Source: Pseudomonadota bacterium (lineage in GTDB: Bacteria; Pseudomonadota; Gammaproteobacteria; Competibacterales; Competibacteraceae). Taken from it: 64,000 nt of DNA. The stretch lies in the NCBI GenBank assembly GCA_030917925.1, contig JAUPTV010000175.1, positions 1 through 64,000 on the forward strand. Reading direction: 5' to 3'. This document shows positions 55,707 to 64,000 of the stretch, in pieces. Under the pieces are notes generated by a model that saw only the letters and a list, made by a program, of their open reading frames with translations, ran no database searches and was not told the DNA's origin. The position numbers and the translations under genes are program-made. The first letter of the stretch is position 1, and the number at the start of each line of letters is the position of its first letter.

Positions 55707-57938
55707 ATGGCGGCATTGCCCTCTTCCTCCCGGCGACTGGCTATCTCCGGCATGAGCTGCGCCGGTTGTGTCGCAGCGGTAGAAACCGCCCTGCGCAGCG
55801 TGCCGGGCGTGGTCGAAGCCCACGTCAATTTCGCAGAACGCACCGCTCAGGTCAGCGGCGCGGTCGCGACCGAACCCCTGATTCAAGCCGTGCAACAGGC
55901 GGGCTATGATGCTGCGGAATTGCGTAACGCCGCTGCCGAAGCCGAACGCGATGCGGCGGAACAGGCCCACTATCGACGGCTGGTCCGTAACACCCTAGTC
56001 GCCGGGGCGCTGGCCGCACCCTTGATGATCGCAGAAATGGCTGGCTGGCTGCCGACGCTGGCGACGGGTCAAGGCTTCTGGATCGTGATCGGACTGCTCA
56101 CCCTGGCCACCATGATCTACAGCGGGGGCCACTTCTTCACCGGTGCCTGGCGGCAATTCCAGCACCACAACGCTAATATGGACACCCTGATTGCCCTGGG
56201 CACTGGCGCGGCCTGGATTTACTCGATGCTGGTCGCCCTGTGGCCGGCCAGCGTCCCCAGCCTGGCGCAACACGCCTATTTCGAAGCGGCCGTCACCATC
56301 ATCGCCCTGATCAACCTCGGTTCGGCTCTGGAAAGCCGGGCGCGAGGCAAAGCCTCTGCCGCGATTTCCCGCCTGCTCGGTCTGCAACCGAAAACCGCCC
56401 GGATCGTGGACGGCGATCAGGAGCGCGATGTGCCGATTGAAACCCTCCAGGTCGGGGCGCTGATCCGGGTGCGGCCCGGCGAGAAAATCCCCGTAGACGG
56501 CGAGATCGTCAGCGGCCATTCGACCATTGACGAATCCATGTTGACCGGGGAACCCCTGCCCGTCGCTAAACAGACCGGCGATCCCGTCACCGGCGGCTCG
56601 TTGAACAAGACCGGCAGCGTGGTCTTCCGGGCCACCCGGGTTGGGGCCGATACGATGCTGGCGCAAATCATCGCCAGCGTCCGTCAAGCGCAAAACAGTA
56701 AACCACCCATTGGCCGTCTGGCCGATCAGGTCGCTTCGGTCTTCGTCCCTGCTGTGCTGATCGTGGCCGTCCTCACCGCGCTGGCCTGGTTCAATTTTGG
56801 CCCCGAACCCCGCATCGGCTTTATGCTGGTCACGACCCTGACCGTGCTGATTATCGCCTGTCCCTGTGCGCTGGGGCTGGCTACGCCGATCTCGATCATG
56901 GTCGGGGTCGGCAAGGCCGCTGAATACGGCATCCTGATCCGCGATGGCGAGGCGCTGCAACGGGTGGGGCAACTGACCACAGTCGTCCTGGACAAGACTG
57001 GCACCGTCACGACCGGACGTCCTACCGTCACCGGAATCATGGCCCGGCCCGGTTTCAGTGAGAATGAAATTTTCCAGCAGGCCGCCGGGTTGGAAGCCGG
57101 TTCCGAACATCCACTGGCTCAGGCGATTCTGGACGCCGCCCGCGAACGCGGCTTGACCTTGCCCACGGTAGAACGGTTTGAAGCGATTGCCGGACAGGGT
57201 GCCAGCGGGTTAGTGAACGGCCAGGCGCTGCTGGTCGGCAATCGCCGGTTGCTGGAGCGGCAGGGCATCGACGTTGCACCGCTCCAGGCTGAAGCGGAAC
57301 GACTCGCCGCGACGGGACAGACCCCGATTTTCGTGGCGGTGGACGGTCAACCCGCCGGTCTCCTTGCCGTCGCTGATCCGATCAAGCCGGATTCCGTGGC
57401 CGCGATTCGCCGGTTGCGGGATCTGGGTTTAAGAGTAGTGCTGCTGACCGGCGATCATGCGGCGACCGCCCAGGCCATTGCTGCCCAGGTCGGCATTACG
57501 GAGCTTCATGCGGAAGTGCTGCCGACCGACAAAGCCGCCGTTATCGTTCAACTACAGGCCCAAGGCGAAATCGTCGGCATGGTCGGCGATGGCATTAACG
57601 ACGCCCCGGCGCTGGCGCAAGCAGATGTTGGATTGGCGATGGGTGGGGGAACCGATGTCGCGATTGAAAGCGCCGGTATTACCCTGGTGCGCGGCTCCCT
57701 GCAGGGCATCGCCGACGCCATTGCGTTATCGCGGGCCACCGTGAGCAATATCCGGCAGAATCTGTTCGGCGCTTTCATTTACAATACACTCGGCATTCCA
57801 TTGGCGGCAGGTGTGCTTTACCCCATGACTGGACTACTGTTGAACCCGATGCTGGCCGGCGCGGCCATGGCGCTGTCCTCGTTTACCGTGGTCAGCAACG
57901 CCAACCGGTTGCGGCGGTTTCAGCCGGGCCGGGTGTAG
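55707..57938 (+). CDS. copA: Copper-translocating P-type ATPase
   Basis: GMSCAGC metal-binding motif, CPC in [31 protein letters not shown]. Confidence 0.94.
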   Translation: MAALPSSSRRLAISGMSCAGCVAAVETALRSVPGVVEAHVNFAERTAQVSGAVATEPLIQAVQQAGYDAAELRNAAAEAERDAAEQAHYRRLVRNTLVAGALAAPLMIAEMAGWLPTLATGQGFWIVIGLLTLATMIYSGGHFFTGAWRQFQHHNANMDTLIALGTGAAWIYSMLVALWPASVPSLAQHAYFEAAVTIIALINLGSALESRARGKASAAISRLLGLQPKTARIVDGDQERDVPIETLQVGALIRVRPGEKIPVDGEIVSGHSTIDESMLTGEPLPVAKQTGDPVTGGSLNKTGSVVFRATRVGADTMLAQIIASVRQAQNSKPPIGRLADQVASVFVPAVLIVAVLTALAWFNFGPEPRIGFMLVTTLTVLIIACPCALGLATPISIMVGVGKAAEYGILIRDGEALQRVGQLTTVVLDKTGTVTTGRPTVTGIMARPGFSENEIFQQAAGLEAGSEHPLAQAILDAARERGLTLPTVERFEAIAGQGASGLVNGQALLVGNRRLLERQGIDVAPLQAEAERLAATGQTPIFVAVDGQPAGLLAVADPIKPDSVAAIRRLRDLGLRVVLLTGDHAATAQAIAAQVGITELHAEVLPTDKAAVIVQLQAQGEIVGMVGDGINDAPALAQADVGLAMGGGTDVAIESAGITLVRGSLQGIADAIALSRATVSNIRQNLFGAFIYNTLGIPLAAGVLYPMTGLLLNPMLAGAAMALSSFTVVSNANRLRRFQPGRV

Positions 57939-58185
57939 TCAATACCCCAGGTTTCCGATTCGAACGCCGACTTCCGCATTGCCGATGTGAAATTACGCCT
58001 TGACAGGTTTTCAACGCCGAATGACGTACTATGCTAATCCTTATACCGGGGCGTGGTTATTGGCGGCAGATTCGGTCATCCTCAGTCGGCTTCCACTGTT
58101 GCGAGATCCAGTAGACTCTCTCTCTCAGCCACCTTCAGGTAATGCGTTGATCGTTTCTCTTTAACACCACATTGACGGAGTCCCC

Positions 58186-58617
58186 ATGAAAAAATCATCG
58201 CTTTCTCGCGCTGTGCTGATTGCCTCAGCGCTCATGCTCGCGCCCCTCGGTGCCACTCAGGCACAGTCAGCCGCTCCAGCTCCGGCTCCGGTATCGGTGA
58301 CACCTGCGCCGGCCGCATCCTTTGACATGAACCGGGTGTTCATCGTCACTGCCGGGATCATCGGTGGCGCAGTAGTCGCTAGTGCGGTGACCAGTGGTTT
58401 CATCATGCCACTGTATTGCTGGGTGACCGGCAGTACGGCAGCCGCTGAGATGGGTATGGCGGCGGGTGCCGCCATGGAAAACGGCGCAGGAATGGGTATG
58501 GGGGCAGGGGCCGCCATGGAAAACGGTGCAGGCATGTGGGCGATCAGGAATGCCATGGCGACCCTGGGCGCGGTGGGCGGCGGATTCTACACTGACACTG
58601 TGTACCAGAATCAATAG
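58186..58617 (+). CDS. Exported Gly/Ala/Met-rich protein with 14-aa tandem repeat
   Basis: Signal peptide MKKSSLSRAVLIASALMLAPLGATQAQS; AAMENGAGMGMGAG repeated. Confidence 0.6.
   Translation: MKKSSLSRAVLIASALMLAPLGATQAQSAAPAPAPVSVTPAPAASFDMNRVFIVTAGIIGGAVVASAVTSGFIMPLYCWVTGSTAAAEMGMAAGAAMENGAGMGMGAGAAMENGAGMWAIRNAMATLGAVGGGFYTDTVYQNQ
58468..58551 (+). repeat. 42-bp in-frame tandem repeat (GCCGCCATGGAAAACGG...)
   Basis: GCCGCCATGGAAAACGG at 58468 and 58510, 42 bp apart. Confidence 0.75.
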
Positions 58618-58825
58618 CTGGAGCCAACCTGCTATCGAAGTACGATAATCGACCTGCACAGGGGCATTTCCGAAATCGATAGCGGGGATTGACTTGACGT
58701 CATTTCAAAAACTGCTGAAGTCGCCAAAATCACGCCTGAACATTGCGATTCTCGCTACTAGCATAATAAACTTACCGATTGACCGATTGACCTGTTCCTG
58801 CCAACCCTTATTCAGGAATTTTATA

Positions 58826-59218
58826 ATGAAGAATATCGAACATCTGCTCCAGTCATTTCGGGACGATCTGCCCGGGAGCAGCCGAACTGCAGCGGCCATT
58901 GACCGTGGCGCTGGTTTGGAGGAGATTTCCGAACTGGCCGAGGCTGAAGGTTTTCACAAATTTGCCTCGGTGCTGTTTGAGGCCGAGCAGGAAGCCTTGC
59001 GCACTAGCCCGGAGGCCGTCGAAGACGCCGCGACCGGCACTGAAACCTTCATTCAGGAGGCGCGCAAGGATTTGCCCGACGGCAGCCGAACTGCAGCGGC
59101 CATTGACCGCAAAGCCTCATGGGAAGAGATTTCCGAACTGGCTGAGGAAGAAGGCTTGCACCAGATGGCCTCGGTGTTGTTCGAAGCCGAGCAGGAACAA
59201 TTGCGCACGACGGCTTGA
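58826..59218 (+). CDS. Uncharacterised protein of two duplicated 68-aa helical modules
   Basis: DLPGSSRTAAAIDRGAGLEEISELAEAEGFHKFASVLFEAEQEALRT vs DLPDGSRTAAAIDRKASWEEISELAEEEGLHQMASVLFEAEQEQLRT. Confidence 0.7.
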   Translation: MKNIEHLLQSFRDDLPGSSRTAAAIDRGAGLEEISELAEAEGFHKFASVLFEAEQEALRTSPEAVEDAATGTETFIQEARKDLPDGSRTAAAIDRKASWEEISELAEEEGLHQMASVLFEAEQEQLRTTA

Positions 59219-59349
59219 GCGCCCGGCGCTGGTTGATAGTGAATCTTCATTCCGGCCGTCATCGGATTTCCGCGCAGTTTTGCTGATTCCCGTTCCCACG
59301 CCTGCCGCGTGGGAATCTGTTTTTGGATGTCTCAATATTTGGACAGGGT

Positions 59350-59949
59350 ATGAAACGTCTTGTGAAAGTTCTGCTGGCAAGTCCGGGCGCCGCTGCCTCA
59401 CTGGCGCTCTTTACCCGAGAAATCTGGGCGAATCCACGGGCCATGGGTGCCGCCTGCCCCAGTATGCCCGCATTGGCCAGCCGAATGGCCGCCCGTGTGC
59501 CCCTGGATCGAGAGGGATTGGTGGTGGAACTGGGCGGGGGAACCGGCGCAGTAACCGCCGCCCTGCTCAAGCGCGGTGTTCCTGCCTGGAAACTGGTGGT
59601 CATTGAGCGTTCGCCCACCCTGGCGCATCACCTGCGGCAGCGCTTTCCGCAACTGCGCATCATTCAGGGCGACGCGGCCCAGCTTGAACATCTGCTGGGT
59701 CATGATCGGCCGCGCCGGGTCGGCAGCATTGTGTCCAGCCTGCCGTTGCGCTCCCTGCATCCTTCGATCACCCGCGCCATCAGTCGCCAGTTTGAAGTTT
59801 TATTGGAACCGGGCGGACTGTTGATCCAGTACACCTATGATTTACGCGGCACTCACGCCCGGTTGTTGCCCCATTTTCGTCGGCTGTTCAGTCGGATCGT
59901 GTGGGGCAATTTGCCGCCAGCGCGGGTAGAAGTCTTCGAGCGGGAATAA
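59350..59949 (+). CDS. Phospholipid N-methyltransferase-like / class I SAM methyltransferase
   Basis: LVVELGGGTGAVTAALLKRGVP (SAM motif I); GSIVSSLPLRSL. Confidence 0.8.
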   Translation: MKRLVKVLLASPGAAASLALFTREIWANPRAMGAACPSMPALASRMAARVPLDREGLVVELGGGTGAVTAALLKRGVPAWKLVVIERSPTLAHHLRQRFPQLRIIQGDAAQLEHLLGHDRPRRVGSIVSSLPLRSLHPSITRAISRQFEVLLEPGGLLIQYTYDLRGTHARLLPHFRRLFSRIVWGNLPPARVEVFERE

Positions 59950-59987
59950 TCGGTAAAATTAGAAAGCACAACTCATCTTTTCGGTAG

Positions 59988-61301
59988 TCAGCCCTTCAAT
60001 AAATGAACGCTGAAAAGTTCTGCCTTGCCTTTCAATTTCAATGCATCATGGGAGGAAAATTTTGCTTGCAGGTTCAAGGGAAGATTTTTGAAAACTGTAT
60101 CGCTGATAAACAAGTTATCCGATGGACAGGCCGCGCAAAGCCGCGCCCCGGTATTGATCGTATCGCCAATCGCCGTATAGTCCCGTCGGGTTTTCGTCCC
60201 TAACGAACCGACGACGGCTTCTCCGGAATGAATGCCGATCCCGACAGACTGGTTGACGTTTGGATTTTGGTCAATCGCTTTGAGAATGTTGATGGCGGCT
60301 CGAACGGCATTAGCTTCCTGGCCTGCCGTAAATATCGCCATAATTTCATCGCCAACGAATTTATCAATGACGCCACCCTGTTGGTGGATAATATCGGCCT
60401 GAATCTCGAAAATTTCATTCAGAATCTCGACAACCTGTTCTGGTTCAGTAGATTCCGAATAAGCCGTAAAGCCTCGGATATCCGAGAAAAAAATGACCAG
60501 GGGTTGTCGTTCCCCGCGAAACAGTTCTTTGCTTTCGGAAACCGCTTGATAAATCGCCGTTACTGCTGATTGCGACAAATATTTTTCCATATTCCAGCGG
60601 ATTGATACCAGGAGATGGGTGTGATCAGCAATGATCCGGTCAGCGCGGGCGACAATCATGAACAAGACAAAGTTGAAACAGAGAAAGACCAGCGTTGGCA
60701 AAGCGATGGCCTGTTGCAAGGCCGCTTGCACCTGGCGGTCAAAACGCGACACATCTTCGTAGATTTCGAGTATCGCAATGACTTTATCGGTATCGGGTTG
60801 CTGAATGGGCAGATAAGCTTCCATGAATCTCCGCCCGTCTTTCTCGACTTCAATCTCACTATGAATTTCGCCGTAGGCGGCCGCGATGAAACCCGGTTGA
60901 TAGCGCGATGCGTATAAAAGCCCCTCATTGTCCGGGGTCGTATGGTCATAAAGCGTCAAGCCGTCTACTCTGAATAATTTGACTTTTTTAAGATCAAATA
61001 CGACAGCAGCCAAGGCAATTTCCTTGCGGAACTCGGCAATTTCTCCTAGGGAATTAAGTCCTATCTGATCAATGCTGATCTGATGTGGTTTCAGGAAATC
61101 ACGTTCAATACCCATAAAAAGACTCCGTGCCTTATCCGAAACATTATGGGCGTATTCATCATATAAAGCCTGCCGCTCTGCGTTAATAAAAAGCATGAAA
61201 AGAAGAATATAAAATAATAGGGAACCCACACCACCATATATAAGATAGTAACGCTTTAATGGAAAATGACGATCTTCATTTTTACGCAGTGAATCGTTCA
61301 T
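59988..61301 (-). CDS. Class III adenylate/guanylate cyclase with extracytoplasmic sensor region
   Basis: VIFFSDIRGFTAYSESTEPEQVVEILNEIFEIQADIIHQQGGVIDKFVGDEIMAIF; two flanking TM segments. Confidence 0.92.
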   Translation of the reverse strand: MNDSLRKNEDRHFPLKRYYLIYGGVGSLLFYILLFMLFINAERQALYDEYAHNVSDKARSLFMGIERDFLKPHQISIDQIGLNSLGEIAEFRKEIALAAVVFDLKKVKLFRVDGLTLYDHTTPDNEGLLYASRYQPGFIAAAYGEIHSEIEVEKDGRRFMEAYLPIQQPDTDKVIAILEIYEDVSRFDRQVQAALQQAIALPTLVFLCFNFVLFMIVARADRIIADHTHLLVSIRWNMEKYLSQSAVTAIYQAVSESKELFRGERQPLVIFFSDIRGFTAYSESTEPEQVVEILNEIFEIQADIIHQQGGVIDKFVGDEIMAIFTAGQEANAVRAAINILKAIDQNPNVNQSVGIGIHSGEAVVGSLGTKTRRDYTAIGDTINTGARLCAACPSDNLFISDTVFKNLPLNLQAKFSSHDALKLKGKAELFSVHLLKG

Positions 61302-61321
61302 ATCATATTCGTAATATAAAA

Positions 61322-61346
61322 AATGGGCGCTTGACCAGCGCCCATT
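61322..61346 (-). terminator. Intrinsic terminator (AATGGGCGCT-N5-AGCGCCCATT + T-tract) downstream of cytochrome b561
   Basis: 10-bp perfect stem; minus strand continues into TTTTATATTAC. Confidence 0.8.
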
Positions 61347-61380
61347 ATAACAAGGGAATCAGTATCCGCAGTCTGGCTCA

Positions 61381-61950
61381 TCAGCCAGAGGGTTTCAGCC
61401 TGGAACGAACCTTGACGCCGGTCCACATGGCCTTGATCAGATTCGTGCGTTCCAGATAGCTCATGATAATCGCCGCCAGCGCATGAAACCCGGCACCGAG
61501 AATTAACAGGGAAGCCAGCACCTCATGCAGTTCCAGTAGCCACTCTTCACCCCAGAAGGCATCCAGGGTCTGCATGAAGCCGGTGACGCCCATCGCCAGT
61601 ACGAGCGCCATCAGCGCAAACATCATCAATGCGCCCACCGGATTATGTCCTGGGTAATCATCCTGTTGATGGGTCAGCAGATTATGTACATGTTGCCTGA
61701 GTCGCGTAGGCGTTGGAAAGAAATCGCTAAATCGCGCATATTGGGAACCCACGAAGCCCCAAATAATGCGTGCCACGATCAACGCACTCGCGGTATAACC
61801 AAGCCATTGGTGAATCGTTTCGCCATCATCGATCACGAAGTAGTTGACCAGTACACAAATCACCAGACTCCAGTGAAAGATGCGGACAAAAGGATCCCAG
61901 ACGCGCACCGCTTCGGCAGAATGAAGTTCATTCATAAGGATTGTCACCAT
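61381..61950 (-). CDS. Cytochrome b561-family protein
   Basis: VRVWDPFVRIFHWSLVICVLVNYFV...HQWLGYTASALIVARIIWGFVGSQYARF, conserved TM His residues. Confidence 0.9.
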   Translation of the reverse strand: MVTILMNELHSAEAVRVWDPFVRIFHWSLVICVLVNYFVIDDGETIHQWLGYTASALIVARIIWGFVGSQYARFSDFFPTPTRLRQHVHNLLTHQQDDYPGHNPVGALMMFALMALVLAMGVTGFMQTLDAFWGEEWLLELHEVLASLLILGAGFHALAAIIMSYLERTNLIKAMWTGVKVRSRLKPSG

Positions 61951-62013
61951 CGTCGTAAGTACGAGTCGAGTCCATCAGCGACTCGACTCGCCAAGCGCTG
62001 AATGACGCCGAAA

Positions 62014-62277
62014 TTATTTGGTTTCCAGCACGGCGGCGGTCGCCGGATCGAAGTAGATTTCGACCTTTTTACCGGCCTTGTCAAAGCCGTAAATCTCGTA
62101 ACATTGACCCTTGCTAACCTTGAAGGTCTTGATCTGATAGCCCTGGGCTTCGACTTTGGCCTTGAAATCGGCTTCCTTCATCCATTTTTCCTTCGGTACG
62201 TTGCAGGTAGGACCGGCAAGAACGCTGGTTGTGGAGAAGGCGAGGATCATTGCGGCTGCGGCGAGCAGTTTGTTCAT
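62014..62277 (-). CDS. PepSY-domain periplasmic protein
   Basis: Signal peptide; EADFKAKVEAQGYQIKTFKVSKGQCYEIYGFDKAGKKVEIYFDPATAAVLE. Confidence 0.87.
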   Translation of the reverse strand: MNKLLAAAAMILAFSTTSVLAGPTCNVPKEKWMKEADFKAKVEAQGYQIKTFKVSKGQCYEIYGFDKAGKKVEIYFDPATAAVLETK

Positions 62278-62381
62278 GGTGAACTCCAAGGTTGGATTAA
62301 GCGTCCCGGCTGAGACGATAACCGGTATTGAACCCGCTCAATATTAAGCCAACCTTAAAACTGCACTTAGGGAAAGGAATT

Positions 62382-62410
62382 CACCCCTCACCCACTGGCG
62401 GGCAAGGGGG
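62382..62410. repeat. Dispersed palindromic element (short degenerate copy)
   Basis: CACCCCTCACCCACTGGCGGGCAAGGGGG. Confidence 0.45.
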
Positions 62411-62475
62411 TTTCAAATCTCATTGGAAGAGCGGGGCAAAACCTTGCGGGGAGGATCAGGGTAGAGAGTATTGGT

Positions 62476-64000
62476 TCAGCGCTGACCGCGTTCCCGTTCT
62501 ACCGCCTGTTCCGCCTGAATCGCGGTCAGGGCAATGGTGAACACGATGTCCTCAACCAGCGCCCCGCGTGACAGGTCGTTGACCGGCTTACGCATCCCCT
62601 GCAACATCGGGCCGATGCTGATGACATCAGCGCTGCGCTGCACCGCCTTGTAGGTGGTATTGCCGGTATTCAAATCCGGGAAGATAAACACCGTGGCCCG
62701 TCCCGCGACCTGACTGTCCGGGGCCTTGCTCTGCGCGACAGTCTTGATGGTCGCCGCGTCATATTGCAACGGACCGTCGATCAGCAAATCGGGACGTCGT
62801 TCGCGGGCGATGCGGGTCGCGGTCTTGACCTTTTCCACATCGCTGCCGCTGCCCGAGGCCCCAGTGCTGTAGCTCAACATCGCGACCCGTGGGGTAATGC
62901 CAAACGCCTGGGCGGAATCGGCGCTTTGAATCGCGATGTCCGCCAGTTCCTCAGCATTCGGATCAATGTTAATGGCACAATCGCCGTAGACCAGCACCTG
63001 CTCCGGCAAGCACATAAAGAAGATCGACGACACCAGTTTGACATCGGGCGCGGTCTTAATCAGTTGCAGCGCTGGGCGAATGGTGTTGGCGGTGGTATGC
63101 ACCGCGCCGGACACCAGGCCGTCCACTTCGCCCAGATACAGCATCATGGTGCCCAGCACCACCGCATCATGCAACTGCTCCTCGGCCAGACCGGCATTCA
63201 GTCCCTTATGCCCACGCAGTTCCACCATGGCGTCGATATAGCGCTGATCGATTTGCGTCGGATCGATGATCTCAATATCTGCCGGAATCGCCATCCCGCG
63301 CCGCGCCGATAACCGACGCATCCGCCCGGCGTCGCCCAGCAGTACGCAACGGGCCAGGCCGCGCTGGTGGCAGATAATGGCCGCTTCGATGGTGCGGGGT
63401 TCATTGCCCTCGGGCAGTACGATGCGCTTGTGCGCCCGGCGCGCGCGCTCGACCAGCATGTGCCGGAACGCGGGCGGGCTGAGTCGTCGCTCTTCGAGGG
63501 TCGTCAGCAGCGGTTCCTTCCAGTCCAGGTTGATATGCGCGGCAACGGCTTCCACCGCCTGCAACATCCGGTCGCGATCATCCAGCGGCACTTCCAGATT
63601 CAGATAGGGGAGATACAACACCGATTGCAAGGCGCTATAGGCCAGGGTCAACACCGGCAAACCGGTATCGAGGGCCGGGCCGCACAGTTTCCAGACCCGT
63701 GGGTCAGGTTTCAGACTACCCGTGAGCAGCACCGCCGCGACTTGCGTACCGCTCATGGCGGCCATGCAAATGGCCAGCAGCAGATCATCGCGGTCGCCGG
63801 GGATAATCACCATCGCGCCGGCCCGCAAATCCTGACAGGCGTTGCTCAGGGTTGAAGCGCCCAGGGCGATATGGGTGACGCGCCGGTGCAGGTGGCCTTC
63901 ATTGAGAACTTGGGCACCGATCATCTGCATGATGTCCTGCACCCGTGGCGCGCTCAACTCACGCTGCCAGGGAATACAGCCCAGTAACTTGAAGGTTTCG
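62476..64000 (-). CDS. pta: Phosphate acetyltransferase (5' end beyond window)
   Basis: [49 protein letters not shown]; frame stays open to the window edge ([20 protein letters not shown]). Confidence 0.95.
   Translation of the reverse strand, partial: ETFKLLGCIPWQRELSAPRVQDIMQMIGAQVLNEGHLHRRVTHIALGASTLSNACQDLRAGAMVIIPGDRDDLLLAICMAAMSGTQVAAVLLTGSLKPDPRVWKLCGPALDTGLPVLTLAYSALQSVLYLPYLNLEVPLDDRDRMLQAVEAVAAHINLDWKEPLLTTLEERRLSPPAFRHMLVERARRAHKRIVLPEGNEPRTIEAAIICHQRGLARCVLLGDAGRMRRLSARRGMAIPADIEIIDPTQIDQRYIDAMVELRGHKGLNAGLAEEQLHDAVVLGTMMLYLGEVDGLVSGAVHTTANTIRPALQLIKTAPDVKLVSSIFFMCLPEQVLVYGDCAINIDPNAEELADIAIQSADSAQAFGITPRVAMLSYSTGASGSGSDVEKVKTATRIARERRPDLLIDGPLQYDAATIKTVAQSKAPDSQVAGRATVFIFPDLNTGNTTYKAVQRSADVISIGPMLQGMRKPVNDLSRGALVEDIVFTIALTAIQAEQAVERERGQR

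Noticed and set aside
55995-57110. 371-aa minus-strand ORF opposite copA
   Set aside because: Shadow ORF of copA.
58468-58551. Tandem repeat considered as a CRISPR-like array
   Set aside because: Two in-frame coding repeats without unique spacers and no cas genes.

Overview
GC-rich proteobacterial chromosome window, probably gammaproteobacterial (inference from gene content and the pcnB-folK-panB-panC order). About 50 genes are densely packed, plus one tRNA-Glu(CUC). Most are housekeeping or signalling genes: ttcA, phoBR-sixA-ppx, trxB, apbE, pgpA, xthA, panBC, folK, pcnB, copA, pta (cut by the window end), and many PAS/GGDEF/EAL/MCP proteins. Main points of interest: (1) rfbB (dTDP-glucose 4,6-dehydratase) carries an in-frame 514-aa Ser1-type intein with a LAGLIDADG-type endonuclease, inserted directly before the catalytic Thr-Asp-Glu motif. 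Removing it restores an unbroken HHIS|TDEVYG active-site motif. (2) A tightly packed minus-strand gene run (about 27.3-40.3 kb) encodes an alternative Hsp70, a J-like protein with HPP in place of HPD, a GrpE-like protein, a TPR protein with an AT-hook-like tail, a zinc-ribbon protein and an M16 peptidase. An ABC-type binding protein plus a multi-PAS GGDEF protein sit in the middle of it. This is a candidate undescribed chaperone/c-di-GMP system. (3) An accessory block (about 40.3-50.0 kb) holds HigBA, the intein-bearing rfbB and a type III restriction-modification operon with a GxxExxY gene and a possible 30-aa ORF between mod and res. (4) There is a CarH/LitR-like MerR-B12 regulator with a candidate operator, and an AT-rich thioester-reductase islet beside tRNA-Glu. 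All calls come from reading the sequence and supplied translations; no database search was run.
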